Of a stretch of 64,000 bases of DNA, positions 1-8,175 are shown in pieces. Numbering within the stretch: position 1 is the stretch's first letter; every line of letters begins with the position of its first letter. A program made the translations under genes and the position numbers. Below the pieces are notes generated by a model. It worked only from the letters and a program-made list of their open reading frames with translations. It searched no databases and was not told where the DNA came from. Location of the stretch: NCBI GenBank assembly GCA_036267255.1, contig DATAWK010000036.1, positions 62,001 to 126,000 on the forward strand, in the 5' to 3' direction. Source of the stretch: DATAWK01 sp036267255. GTDB lineage: Bacteria > Acidobacteriota > Terriglobia > Terriglobales > Acidobacteriaceae.

Positions 1-158
1 CGGTGATCCCGGCGTTGAGCATCTTCTTCTGCATCCTGCTGATGATGGGCCTGCCGGTGCTCACCTGGATTCGATTCTTCCTCTGGCTGGCGATCGGTCT
101 GGTAATTTATTACTTCTACAGCCGTCATCGCAGCGAATTTTCCCCAAATTCCCGCTAA
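1..158 (+). CDS. APC-superfamily amino-acid permease, C-terminal fragment
   Basis: Only the last 51 codons lie in the window; the frame enters at base 3 and ends at TAA 156-158. The peptide contains two hydrophobic segments joined by the short link PVLTWIRF and ends in a basic cytoplasmic tail (YSRHRSEFSPNSR). This resembles the last two helices of cationic amino-acid transporters of the APC family (YfnA/CAT type). The family call is from pattern memory on a short tail. The next gene starts 10 bases downstream, so the two are probably co-transcribed. Confidence 0.6.
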   Translation, partial: VIPALSIFFCILLMMGLPVLTWIRFFLWLAIGLVIYYFYSRHRSEFSPNSR

Positions 159-167
159 GGTTGGCGC

Positions 168-1214
168 ATGCCAGCAAAGAAACAGGTCGATGTCGCAACA
201 TGGATTCGCAACTTGCCCAAGGCAGAGCTGCATCTGCACCTGGAAGGAACCATCGAGCCCGAAACCCTGGTAGCCCTGAGCCAGCGTCACGATGCCAGAC
301 CGCTGACCCTGGAAACGGCGCGAACCCTCTATCAATACACCGACTTTACGGGATTTCTGATGGCCTTCAAGGCCGTGACCGAGCGCCTGCAAACGCCGGA
401 AGATTACGAGCTGGTCACCTACGCGATGCTGCGTGCACTGCATCAGCAAGGCGTCGTCCATGCCGAGGTGTACGTCTCCGTGGGGGTGGTATATTACTGG
501 CGCAAGCTGGACTTTGAGCCGCTGTTCGCCGGCATGGAGCGGGGACGAGAGCGGGGCGAGCGCGAGTTCGGCATCTCCCTGCTCTGGATCTTCGATGCGG
601 TGCGGCACTTTGGCCCGGAGGAAGCGGCGCGCGTCTTCCGCAAGGCTGCGGAGATGGACGACCTGCATCCTTCCATCGTTGGCATTGGCATTGGCGGCGA
701 TGAGCGGCGTACCGGGGCCGAGCCCTTTCGTCAGCTCTATCGTGAGGCGCGCGCCAACGGCCTGCGGCTCACGGCCCATGCCGGAGAAAGCGTCGGCGCG
801 GAGAGCATCTGGTCGGCCATCAACATTGGCGCCGAGCGCCTGGGTCACGCCCTGAGCGCCCAGCACGACCCCGAACTGATGGATATTCTGGCGCAAAAAC
901 AGATTCCGCTGGAAATTTGCATTACCAGCAATGTCCGTACCGGCTGCTGCGCTACGATCGACGATCATCCTGTCCGCAGCTACTTTGACTATGGCATGAT
1001 GGTCACGCTGAATTCAGACGATCCGGCCATGTTTGGCAGCAATCTGTATGACGAATACCTGCTGGCCCACCAGCACTTTGGCATGACACTGGAACACCTG
1101 CGCGAATTGGCCGGCAACTCCATCGAGGCCAGTTTTCTGCTTCCGGGGCGGAAGCTGGAGCTGTTGCGTCGCGTGGAGCAGTATGCAGAACCGTGCACAC
1201 CTGCCGATCTGTAG
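168..1214 (+). CDS. add: Adenosine deaminase-family metal-dependent deaminase
   Basis: 348 aa, usual length for the family. Seen directly: the N-terminal metal-binding motif ELHLHLEGT (His22, His24), the HAGE motif that carries the third metal His and catalytic Glu, a GHAL segment, and LNSDDPAMF near the C-terminus with the Asp pair. These are the amidohydrolase TIM-barrel signatures of adenosine deaminase, which hydrolyses adenosine to inosine and ammonia in the cytoplasm. Relatives in this family act on adenine or on aminodeoxyfutalosine in menaquinone synthesis, so the exact substrate is not settled by motifs. The start is the first ATG after the permease stop. It probably shares a transcript with the upstream permease. 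Confidence 0.88.
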   Translation: MPAKKQVDVATWIRNLPKAELHLHLEGTIEPETLVALSQRHDARPLTLETARTLYQYTDFTGFLMAFKAVTERLQTPEDYELVTYAMLRALHQQGVVHAEVYVSVGVVYYWRKLDFEPLFAGMERGRERGEREFGISLLWIFDAVRHFGPEEAARVFRKAAEMDDLHPSIVGIGIGGDERRTGAEPFRQLYREARANGLRLTAHAGESVGAESIWSAINIGAERLGHALSAQHDPELMDILAQKQIPLEICITSNVRTGCCATIDDHPVRSYFDYGMMVTLNSDDPAMFGSNLYDEYLLAHQHFGMTLEHLRELAGNSIEASFLLPGRKLELLRRVEQYAEPCTPADL

Positions 1215-1302
1215 AAATGTCGAAATCTGACGGCATTTCTCTCTGCACGGATTTTTATTTTCCTCTGGCGCAAAGATTCCCGGTCTGCGGTAAGATGAGC
1301 GC

Positions 1303-1653
1303 ATGAAACGTCTCGGTATACTTGAATGTATGAGCAATAGCGAGGAACTGAGCAAAAACGTACCGGTGGAAATCGCTCCGGTGGAAGTGCCTACGCAAGC
1401 AGCTGCGGAAGTGCCCATGCAACCGCCTGCGGAAATTCACGCACAAGCGTTGGTCGCATGCGACGATTCCAGCACGTGGACGCGTACCCTTGGGTGGGTT
1501 TCCTTTGCCGCCGGAATGGTGACTCTGGGTTACTTTATCGGTCGTCAGTTGCGTGCGCGCTATAACTTTCGCCGTCGCACGCCGTATGATTTCTACTCGC
1601 ACGCAGGCGATGAGCAGACCAATGGCAACGCAGAGTACGGCGTCGGTATATAG
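1303..1653 (+). CDS. Small single-pass membrane protein, unknown function
   Basis: 116 aa. The N-terminal half is low complexity with repeated V/A-E-x-P units (about residues 20-48), followed by one hydrophobic segment (about 63-80, GWVSFAAGMVTLGYFIG) and a basic, Tyr-rich tail ending EYGVGI. This suggests a membrane-anchored protein with a disordered Pro/Glu/Ala region. An ATG at 1330 (MSNSEEL) is an equally possible start; neither has a clear Shine-Dalgarno. The gene sits just before a strong terminator, which supports its being transcribed. No family recognised. Confidence 0.5.
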   Translation: MKRLGILECMSNSEELSKNVPVEIAPVEVPTQAAAEVPMQPPAEIHAQALVACDDSSTWTRTLGWVSFAAGMVTLGYFIGRQLRARYNFRRRTPYDFYSHAGDEQTNGNAEYGVGI

Positions 1654-1676
1654 AGAAAGATTTTTTACGAAGATAC

Positions 1677-1718
1677 AAAAAGGCCCGGAGCGAGAACCAA
1701 GTCGCTTCGGGCCTTTTT
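1677..1718. terminator. Bidirectional intrinsic terminator
   Basis: Stem AGGCCCGGAGCGA (1681-1693) pairs with TCGCTTCGGGCCT (1702-1714), with one G-T wobble and an 8-base loop. It is preceded by AAAA and followed by TTTT, so it works in both directions. It separates the small plus-strand gene from aconitase on the minus strand, which converge here. Confidence 0.93.
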
Positions 1719-1736
1719 ATTTTGTCACCAGCGAGG

Positions 1737-4541
1737 CTATGCTTTTCCCGCCAGTTGCCGCAGCACGTATTGCAGGATGCCGCCATGCTGGTAGTAGAGA
1801 ATCTCCTGCGGCGTGTCGATGCGAACGACGGCTTGAAACTCTTTCTTCTTGCCATCGGCTCCCACTGCTTTCACGGTGATCTTCTTGCCGTTGGCGAACC
1901 TTGCATCCAGCATCGCGCGCAGTCCGGAGACCTCGAAGACCTCCTCCCCCGTCAGACCCAGCGATTCGGCATTCTGTCCCGCCTCAAACTGCAGCGGCAA
2001 AATGCCCATGCCGACAAGATTCGAGCGATGGATGCGCTCGAAGCTTTCGGCAATCACCGCGCTCACACCCAGCAGCTTCGGTCCCTTGGCCGCCCAGTCG
2101 CGCGAGGAGCCGGAACCGTACTCCTTACCCGCCAAAATGACCAGCGGCGTTTTGCGTTCCGCATAAACCACCGACGCATCGTAGATGCTCATCGGCTGGC
2201 TTTCGGGCAGCAGCCGCGTCACGCCACCTTCCGTTCCCGGAGCCAGTTTGTTGCGCAGCCGCACATTGGCAAACGTACCGCGCACCATGACTTCATGGTT
2301 GCCGCGCCGCGAACCGTAGCTGTTAAAGTCCGCAGGTTTCACCCCGTGATCCGTCAGATATTTCCCTGCCGGGCCGTTGTGTTTGATGGAACCCGCCGGA
2401 GAAATGTGATCTGTCGTCACGCTGTCGCCCAGCACGGCCAGCACGCGCGCTCCATGAATCTTTTCCACCGCCGCAGGCTTTGCAGCCATGCCATCGAAGT
2501 AGGGCGCCTTACGAATGTAGGTCGAATCGGGCTCCCACTGGTAGGTATCGCCTGTGGAAAATTTGAGGTTTTGCCAGTTCGTATCGCCGTCCGCAATGGT
2601 GGAGTATTCCTTGAGAAACATCCCAGAATTGATTGATTTTGCAAGAGTTGTCTGCACATCTTCCTGCGATGGCCAGATGTCGCGCAGATAGACCGGCTGG
2701 CCCTGCTTATCCTTGCCGAGCGGGTCTTTGTCGAAGTCGTGATCGATGCGTCCGGCCAGCGCATAGGCCACCACCAGCGGCGGCGACATCAGATAATTCG
2801 CGCGCACGTCGGAGTTGATGCGGCCCTCAAAGTTGCGATTGCCGCTGAGCACCGAGACGGCAACCAGCCCGTGATCTTCGATAGTCTTCGAGACATCCGC
2901 AGGCAATGGGCCCGAGTTGCCAATGCACGTGGTGCAGCCGTAGCCAACGATGTTGAAGCGTAGTTTATCGAGATAGGGCGTCAGTCCGGCCTTCTCGTAA
3001 TAGTCGGCGACGACGCGCGAACCCGGCGCCAGCGACGTCTTCACCCACGGCGGGATGGCCAATCCCTTTTCCACTGCCTTCTTCGCCAGCAATCCCGCCG
3101 CCAGCATCACCGACGGATTGGAGGTGTTGGTGCAGCTGGTAATCGCCGCGATCACGACAGACCCATGGTCGAGATATTTGTCGACGGCGACGCCAAAGCG
3201 GTGCTGAATGGTGTCTGCCATGCCCGGCTCCGGCGCACCCATACCATGGCCGTTGCCATTTCCATTCATAGCAGGATGACCGCCCTCGTCATTCCAGCGC
3301 TCCACCTGACGGACCGCGCCCTTGTTGGCGTTCGGCCCCAGAAGACCGGGCAGATGTTTGTGAAAGCTGGCGGGAGTCTCGCTCAGACGCACGCGATCCT
3401 GCGGACGCTTCGGCCCGGCAACGCTCGGCTCTACGGTCGCCAGATCGAGCGACAGAGTTGCGGAGTATTCTGCCTCCGGCGCATTCGATGTGTGGAAGAG
3501 ACCCTGCTCCTTGTAGTACGCCTCGACCAGAGCGATCTGCTCCTCGCTGCGACCGGTCAGGCGCAGATAGCGCAGCGTCTCCGCATCGACGGGGAAAATG
3601 CCGCAGGTCGCGCCATACTCCGGCGCCATGTTGCCAATGGTGGCGCGGTCGGCCAGCGGCAATGCGCTGAGACCTGCTCCGTAAAACTCGACAAACTTGC
3701 CCACCACGCCATGCTTGCGCAGCATCTCCGTCACGGTCAGCACCAGGTCCGTTGCGGTCGCGCCCTCGCGCAGTTTGCCCGTCAGTTTGAAGCCAACCAC
3801 CTGCGGCACCAGCATGGAGACGGGCTGGCCCAGCATGGCCGCCTCGGCCTCAATGCCGCCGACACCCCAACCCAGCACGCCCAATCCGTTGATCATCGTG
3901 GTGTGCGAATCGGTACCGACCAGCGTGTCGGGATAGGCGCGCACGACGCCCTTGGCATCCGGCTGCGTCGTAAAAACCACGCGCGCCAGATATTCCAGAT
4001 TCACCTGGTGGCAGATGCCCATGCCCGGCGGCACGGCAGAAAAATTGTCGAAGGCCGACTGACCCCACTTCAGAAACGCATAGCGCTCGCGGTTGCGCTG
4101 AAATTCCATCACCGTGTTCACGTCGTATGCGTTGGCCGTGCCGTATTCATCCACCTGCACGGAGTGGTCAATCACCAGCTCAGCAGGCTGCAGCGGGTTG
4201 ATCTTTTCCGGATTGCCGCCCAGGGTGCGCATGGCATCGCGCATCGCGGCCAGATCGACAATGGCGGGCACGCCGGTAAAATCCTGCATCAGCACACGCG
4301 CAGGCATGTAGGCAATCTCGCGGGAGGGTTCAGCCTTCGCATCCCACTTGGCGAGAAATTCGATGTCGGCGGCCGTCACGCTTTTGCCGTCTTCATAGCG
4401 CAGCAGGTTCTCCAGCAGGATGCGCAGCGAGTACGGCAGGCGCTCCAGCTTGATTCCTTTTTTTGCCAGTGCATCGAGACGAAAGATTTCATAGGTGCGG
4501 TTGCCGCTCTTCAATTGTGCGCGGCTGTCAAAGCTGTTCAT
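1737..4541 (-). CDS. acnA: Aconitate hydratase A
   Basis: 934 aa, close to the length of AcnA/IRP1-type aconitases. It interconverts citrate and isocitrate in the TCA cycle using a [4Fe-4S] cluster. Cluster cysteines are visible in SCTNTSNP (about residue 468) and GYGCTTCIGNSG (about 533-536). The N-terminal VLMQDFTGVPAIVDLAAMRDAM and C-terminal swivel-domain motifs (GDSVTTDHISPAG, YGSGSSRDWAAKG) are intact. The ATG has an upstream GAGGAG at 8 bases, which fixes the start. One oddity is a Gly/Asn/His/Met-rich insertion (MNGNGNGHGMG) around residues 424-435, in the linker before the VDKYLDHG segment. It is monocistronic, with the bidirectional terminator just past its stop. Confidence 0.97.
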   Translation of the reverse strand: MNSFDSRAQLKSGNRTYEIFRLDALAKKGIKLERLPYSLRILLENLLRYEDGKSVTAADIEFLAKWDAKAEPSREIAYMPARVLMQDFTGVPAIVDLAAMRDAMRTLGGNPEKINPLQPAELVIDHSVQVDEYGTANAYDVNTVMEFQRNRERYAFLKWGQSAFDNFSAVPPGMGICHQVNLEYLARVVFTTQPDAKGVVRAYPDTLVGTDSHTTMINGLGVLGWGVGGIEAEAAMLGQPVSMLVPQVVGFKLTGKLREGATATDLVLTVTEMLRKHGVVGKFVEFYGAGLSALPLADRATIGNMAPEYGATCGIFPVDAETLRYLRLTGRSEEQIALVEAYYKEQGLFHTSNAPEAEYSATLSLDLATVEPSVAGPKRPQDRVRLSETPASFHKHLPGLLGPNANKGAVRQVERWNDEGGHPAMNGNGNGHGMGAPEPGMADTIQHRFGVAVDKYLDHGSVVIAAITSCTNTSNPSVMLAAGLLAKKAVEKGLAIPPWVKTSLAPGSRVVADYYEKAGLTPYLDKLRFNIVGYGCTTCIGNSGPLPADVSKTIEDHGLVAVSVLSGNRNFEGRINSDVRANYLMSPPLVVAYALAGRIDHDFDKDPLGKDKQGQPVYLRDIWPSQEDVQTTLAKSINSGMFLKEYSTIADGDTNWQNLKFSTGDTYQWEPDSTYIRKAPYFDGMAAKPAAVEKIHGARVLAVLGDSVTTDHISPAGSIKHNGPAGKYLTDHGVKPADFNSYGSRRGNHEVMVRGTFANVRLRNKLAPGTEGGVTRLLPESQPMSIYDASVVYAERKTPLVILAGKEYGSGSSRDWAAKGPKLLGVSAVIAESFERIHRSNLVGMGILPLQFEAGQNAESLGLTGEEVFEVSGLRAMLDARFANGKKITVKAVGADGKKKEFQAVVRIDTPQEILYYQHGGILQYVLRQLAGKA

Positions 4542-4848
4542 AACGTAGGCTCCTCATCATCGTTAGCGGGCAGGCAGAAAGTCGCTGCCCGATTGGTTCA
4601 CGAGCGTCCCGTAAAAATTCCCCGTAGGCAATTCTAAAACCGGGTGGGATAGTTATGAGCGATAGAGGAGGTTTTCGCCGCGATCGGGCTTGCCGTGGCG
4701 CCAACGCTTGAGAACGATAACCTTGGGCAGGAAGAGCATAGCGATCCGACAGCATGCGTGCTGTCTGCTTCTATGGTAGCGCTAGAAGGGGAGGAAAGAA
4801 AAGTAAGCAATGGCGCACATCGGCATTTTTATGATCTTTGCCGGCGGA
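4542..4848. other. Gene-free stretch upstream of acnA
   Basis: About 300 bases between acnA and a small minus-strand membrane gene. Apart from the acnA ribosome binding site next to 4541, no coding frame, repeat or hairpin was recognised. It presumably holds the acnA promoter, but no clear -35/-10 pair could be fixed. Confidence 0.5.
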
Positions 4849-5028
4849 TCAATTGGAATGCGGATTGTGGGGCGGCGCAGTTTCGTCTTTTCCCAGGACA
4901 AGCTGACGCAGCCAGCTCGGCCAGAAGCTGCCGATTCGAGGAAAAGTCTTTGCGAATCGACCCGCTGTTAGCAGATACGCGATCCCAACCACAATCGCGA
5001 TCAGCACCAATCGCGCAACCATATACAT
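4849..5028 (-). CDS. Small membrane protein, unknown function
   Basis: 59 aa from the ATG at 5028, chosen because AGAGGG stands 6 bases upstream; an in-frame ATG 18 codons earlier lacks such a site. One N-terminal hydrophobic helix (about residues 3-21, VARLVLIAIVVGIAYLLTAG) is followed by a short amphipathic cytoplasmic tail with Trp and Lys and a Pro/His-rich end. No family recognised. The good ribosome binding site and clean helix make it plausible, but no conservation can be judged here. Confidence 0.5.
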   Translation of the reverse strand: MYMVARLVLIAIVVGIAYLLTAGRFAKTFPRIGSFWPSWLRQLVLGKDETAPPHNPHSN

Positions 5029-5110
5029 ATCGATCCCTCTTGCCTGCCAGCTTACGCTCAAAATAAGAAGAACAGCACCCAATGCGGCGCATCTGTGGCA
5101 CCCGCACCAG

Positions 5111-5530
5111 CTAAAGACGATCCAGAGTTTGCCGATCGAACTCGCCGTCGAAATACTTTTTTAACGCATCGAGAAAGGCTTCGTTTTCCGCGGTTGCATA
5201 GGCGAACAGGGTCATGGAGGATTGGAACTTGAGATGGTCGGGATAGCCGAAAATCTGATCGATCGATTTTCCTTCAATCAACGTGACCAGCCGGGTACAC
5301 TCCCGCAATCTGGGGCCGAGTAGTGAATGCTCTAAATACGCTTTTGCCTCCTCGCGGGAAGACAGGTCGAAATATCGCGCTGTTTCGCTGAGACCAAGAC
5401 CCCTGATTTGCGGGAAGATGAACCACATCCAATGGCTTGTTTTTCTGCCGTGACGCAGTTCCGCGTATACCTGCTCCAGGACGGGATTCTGTGCATCCAC
5501 AAACCGCTGCAAATTGTACGGGGCGTTCAT
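5111..5530 (-). CDS. DUF1810 family protein, third gene of the higBA operon
   Basis: 139 aa from MNAPYNLQRF. The sequence matches the DUF1810 pattern: an N-terminal LQRFVDAQNPVLEQVYAEL, then SHWMWFIFPQIRGLGLSETARYFDL, and a C-terminal FQSSMTLFAYA. The function of the family is not established. It begins 17 bases after the higA stop on the same strand with no recognisable Shine-Dalgarno, so it is probably translated by coupling from higA. A longer upstream reading of the frame overlaps higA and is not used. Position ties it to the toxin-antitoxin unit; whether it takes part is unknown. Confidence 0.82.
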   Translation of the reverse strand: MNAPYNLQRFVDAQNPVLEQVYAELRHGRKTSHWMWFIFPQIRGLGLSETARYFDLSSREEAKAYLEHSLLGPRLRECTRLVTLIEGKSIDQIFGYPDHLKFQSSMTLFAYATAENEAFLDALKKYFDGEFDRQTLDRL

Positions 5531-5547
5531 GGCAAGACAGTTGGCTT

Positions 5548-5832
5548 CTATGCTGCTGCGTTCCGCGCCAGCGGCTTTACCTTGGTGCGTTTCTTTTGCG
5601 AAGCTTCCCAAAGATCGCGCTGCATCTGCAGGCGGAGCCAGAAGTCCGCATCCGTGTTGAATGCCTCCGAGATGCGCAGAGCCATGTCAGCGGAGATTCC
5701 AGCCCTGCCGTTCAAGACCCGTGAAAGTGTTGGCCGAGTCACTCCGAGGTGGCGCGCCACCTCGGTCACAGACCGGCCACCAAGGTAGTTGGCAAGAATC
5801 TTTCCGGGGTGAGCTGGATTGTGCATGCGCAT
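5548..5832 (-). CDS. higA: HigA-type antitoxin, Xre/HTH family
   Basis: 94 aa. It opens MRMHNPAHPGKIL, a typical HigA/VapI beginning, followed by a Cro/C1-type helix-turn-helix (about residues 21-47, SVTEVARHLGVTRPTLSRVL). The family binds and neutralises the HigB RNase and represses its own promoter. An AAAGGAAG ribosome binding site lies in the 18-base gap after higB. The basic tail (KKRTKVKPLARNAAA) is normal for the family. Order is toxin first, as in other higBA loci. Confidence 0.93.
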   Translation of the reverse strand: MRMHNPAHPGKILANYLGGRSVTEVARHLGVTRPTLSRVLNGRAGISADMALRISEAFNTDADFWLRLQMQRDLWEASQKKRTKVKPLARNAAA

Positions 5833-5850
5833 GACAGAAACTTCCTTTCT

Positions 5851-6129
5851 TCAGTGATAATCCTGATAGTCGACGAGGACAGCATCTTCGCCCTCAAACG
5901 TAAATATGAGCCGCCAATTTCCATTGACACTGACGGCCCAATGTCCCCTGAGACCGGCAGTCAATGGATGCCATTGCCATCCGGGAATGTTCATTTGCTC
6001 CGGCTTGGCAGCGACGTTTAAGACAGCAAGCTGTTCGCTGAGCTTCGCGGCGTGCATCGGCTGAATACCTGCCTTCGATCCTGTGCGAAAGAATTTCTCG
6101 ATGCCCTTATGCCGGAAACTCCGAACCAT
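5851..6129 (-). CDS. higB: HigB-type RelE/ParE toxin
   Basis: 92 aa from MVRSFRHKGIEKFF, a characteristic HigB beginning; an ATG three codons earlier (6138) is also possible. The C-terminal half holds NGNWRLIFTFEGEDAVLVDYQDYH, the RelE-fold strand pair with the basic Arg and terminal His typical of this ribosome-dependent mRNA interferase. It lies 18 bases upstream of higA and transcribes away from the brnTA promoter region. A candidate -10 (TACAAT) on the minus strand lies just upstream of its start. Confidence 0.92.
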   Translation of the reverse strand: MVRSFRHKGIEKFFRTGSKAGIQPMHAAKLSEQLAVLNVAAKPEQMNIPGWQWHPLTAGLRGHWAVSVNGNWRLIFTFEGEDAVLVDYQDYH

Positions 6130-6229
6130 AGTTGACATAATTGTACGGCGTAACGCTACACCGCACACCATAAAAAATCGACGCCTCTGGCATTGATATA
6201 ACCCTGTATATGCAATATTGTATATACAG
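6130..6229. promoter_or_regulatory. Shared control region of divergent higBA and brnTA
   Basis: Exactly 100 bases separate the two toxin genes. On the plus strand a good promoter is visible: TTGATA (6193-6198), a 17-base spacer, and TATTGT (6216-6221). On the minus strand TACAAT lies close to the higB start, with no convincing -35. A 9-base dyad GCGTAACGC lies in the higB-proximal half and could be the HigA site. The promoter-operator layout is read from the sequence; binding is inferred from autoregulation known in both families. Confidence 0.6.
6204..6229. promoter_or_regulatory. 26-bp near-perfect palindrome, probable BrnA operator
   Basis: The arms CTGTATAT and ATATACAG read as inverted repeats centred on AATATT; only one symmetric base pair (positions 9 and 18) breaks the dyad. 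It covers the -10 of the brnT promoter and ends at the base before the brnT ATG. BrnA is a DNA-binding antitoxin that represses its own operon, so this is the likely operator. Confidence 0.75.
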
Positions 6230-6517
6230 ATGCGATTTACCTGGGATGCGCCGAAGGATCGCAGCAACCGGCAGAAGCATGGCATTGGGTTCGATACGGC
6301 GGCGCGGGTCTTCCTCGATCCCTGGCACATTACCCGCCATGACCGAATAGTCGAAGGCGAAAAGCGTTGGCAGACGATCGGCATGGTAGACGGCGTTCTG
6401 CTCCTTCTGATCGCCTACGCTGTGGTGGACGAGGAAGAAGAGGTCCTTCGCATCATTTCAGCACGCAAGGTCACTCGACAGGAGCGAATGGAATATGAAG
6501 CGGCGAACAAAATCTAA
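6230..6517 (+). CDS. brnT: BrnT family toxin
   Basis: 95 aa from ATG 6230 (MRFTWDAPKDRSNRQKHGIGF). F-x-W-D-x-x-K-x-x-x-N-x-x-K-H-G is the BrnT signature, and ISARKVTRQERMEYE is its C-terminal catalytic stretch with Arg residues. BrnT is a RelE-like ribonuclease neutralised by BrnA. No ribosome binding site exists because the operator palindrome touches the ATG; with the -10 at 6216-6221 the mRNA may be leaderless. An upstream in-frame TTG (6218) lies inside the palindrome and is not favoured. It overlaps brnA by 23 bases. Confidence 0.93.
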   Translation: MRFTWDAPKDRSNRQKHGIGFDTAARVFLDPWHITRHDRIVEGEKRWQTIGMVDGVLLLLIAYAVVDEEEEVLRIISARKVTRQERMEYEAANKI

Positions 6518-6812
6518 ACCAGTCGTCTACGAATTGAAGTCTGGGCAACCGCTGACCGCCCGCCAGAAGCGGGAGATTCAGGCACTGGCGACAATGCCCG
6601 AAGGCAAAATCGATACTTCGGACATTCCAGAGCTTCCGCCCGGAGCCTGGAAGAACGCAGTGCAGGGTAAGTGGTATCGCCCTGTGAAACACCCTGTATC
6701 CATCCGCCTGGATGCGGATGTGCTGGCCTGGCTGAAGGCGAAGGGCAACGGCTATCAGACGAAAGTGAACATCTTTCTAAGAGAAAAAATGCTGAAGGAA
6801 ATCGGCAGGTAA
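6495..6812 (+). CDS. brnA: BrnA family antitoxin
   Basis: 105 aa. Basic N-terminus, a middle segment (DTSDIPELPPGAWKNAVQGKWYRP) characteristic of BrnA, and a C-terminal ribbon-helix-helix-like part (PVSIRLDADVLAWLKAKGNGYQTKVNIFLREKM) that would bind DNA. It starts inside the last 23 bases of brnT, giving translational coupling. Expected to bind the palindrome upstream of brnT. Confidence 0.93.
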   Translation: MKRRTKSKPVVYELKSGQPLTARQKREIQALATMPEGKIDTSDIPELPPGAWKNAVQGKWYRPVKHPVSIRLDADVLAWLKAKGNGYQTKVNIFLREKMLKEIGR

Positions 6813-6983
6813 CACTTATCTTCAACCCATTGCTCAGAAAATCTGGCGCCATAACTGCTGACATATTGCGTGCTGTTTGACCCGAGCATCGATATAAACT
6901 TGAATCACTGCGTATTTTTATGATGTCGTAAGCGTTACGGCTCCCTCCCCAAGCGCCGGTTCTCAGTACACTTGTGGGCTTCC

Positions 6984-8153
6984 ATGGAAACTCGGATTAT
7001 CCTGATCGTCGGTTCGATTCTGCTCTGCTGCGGATGCATCGGGCTTTTGATTGTGCGTCTCAGCAATCCATTTTTTAAAGGACTGGGGTGGCTGGGAGGC
7101 GCTTTCGCAGCCGGTGGCGTTGGCGCCGGCATTCTCGTCTTCAACATCAGCGCTACATCCGGGGTCTCCGTGCTCATTGCCGACACGTTGATTCTTCTGG
7201 CGTATGTCTTTTTGCATCTCTGCATTCTGGAGCTGACCGAGAACAAGGTACGCCTGCCTAGGCTGGGAATCACTCTGCTCGTTGTCCAGGCCATTGCCTA
7301 TCCGGTCTTTCGATCCTTCAACCAGGCCCGGGGACTTTGCGTCGTGACCCTGGGATGCCTGCTCGCGATCCAGGCATTGCAGAGCGCCGCGCAGTTGAGG
7401 AAGAGCGCCAAAGCAAAGGTACTGCCGCACATATGGTTCAGCACCCTGTTGCTGGTCGGCTTTGCATGCTTCAATGTGTTCCGTAGTGTCGCGGTCCTCA
7501 GCCTGGGAACACCGCAGGATCCTCTGGCGCCCAATCCGTTTGAGGCGCTTGCCGCGATCGTCTTTCTCAGCGTCGGGCTTGGCCTTGGCTTCGGCATGTT
7601 CTGGATGGCCAGTGCAGAGATCCGTCTGAAGCTGGAGGCACTGGCAAACACAGATTCGTTGACCGGTCTGTGCAATCGCCGCTCTTTCCTCACCTGGTGC
7701 GATCGCGAACTGTTGATCAGCACGCGAACCAAGAAACCTTTCTCTCTCATCCTGATTGACCTGGACAACTTCAAGCAGATCAATGACAGCTACGGCCACC
7801 ATGCCGGAGACGCCGCGTTGTGTAGCGTGGTGGAAAAGCTTCGCCACGGCGTGCGCAACATCGATGTCCTCGGCAGGTGGGGTGGTGAGGAGTTCGTTGT
7901 CCTGCTACCCGGAGCAACTTCTGTGGCAGCATTGCGTGTAGCGCAGCGATTGCGCGGCAGCGTCGCATCGCTCCAGATCGTGAAACCTGCGGTGAAAGCA
8001 GCTGGGGATGGAGCCACCATCACCATCAGCCAGGGCGTGGCGACCTATCTTGGCGACGGAGACACGATCGACGATTTACTGCGTCGCTGCGATAGCGCGC
8101 TGTATCAGGCAAAAGCGGATGGACGCAATCGGGTGGTGCAGAAAAGCGTATAG
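6984..8153 (+). CDS. Membrane-bound diguanylate cyclase (GGDEF)
   Basis: 389 aa from ATG 6984; an in-frame TTG four codons earlier is less likely. The N-terminal half (about residues 1-210) is a set of hydrophobic helices, probably six or seven, forming a membrane sensor. The C-terminal GGDEF domain begins near LANTDSLTGLCNRRSF. The active loop reads GGEEF (about 300-304), competent for c-di-GMP synthesis. RNID five residues before it matches the RxxD inhibitory site, so product feedback is expected. The last codons are duplicated 2 kb downstream. It is not obviously in an operon. Confidence 0.92.
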   Translation: METRIILIVGSILLCCGCIGLLIVRLSNPFFKGLGWLGGAFAAGGVGAGILVFNISATSGVSVLIADTLILLAYVFLHLCILELTENKVRLPRLGITLLVVQAIAYPVFRSFNQARGLCVVTLGCLLAIQALQSAAQLRKSAKAKVLPHIWFSTLLLVGFACFNVFRSVAVLSLGTPQDPLAPNPFEALAAIVFLSVGLGLGFGMFWMASAEIRLKLEALANTDSLTGLCNRRSFLTWCDRELLISTRTKKPFSLILIDLDNFKQINDSYGHHAGDAALCSVVEKLRHGVRNIDVLGRWGGEEFVVLLPGATSVAALRVAQRLRGSVASLQIVKPAVKAAGDGATITISQGVATYLGDGDTIDDLLRRCDSALYQAKADGRNRVVQKSV

Positions 8154-8175
8154 GAGCGCTGCACAAATCAGTGCG
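8066..8175 (+). repeat. Direct repeat, copy 1 (3' end of the GGDEF gene)
   Basis: Bases 8066-8141 match 10048-10123 in 74 of 76 positions by direct comparison, with both differences silent in the reading frame. Weaker similarity with small gaps continues about 20 bases past the stop codon. The two copies are 1982 bases apart and bracket the GT-C-like gene. Confidence 0.9.

Noticed and set aside
3165..4637. 490-codon plus-strand frame opposite acnA
   Set aside because: Antisense shadow with no recognisable protein features.
4528..4755. Minus-strand frame overlapping the acnA start
   Set aside because: Overlaps acnA, which has a better ribosome site; no protein features.
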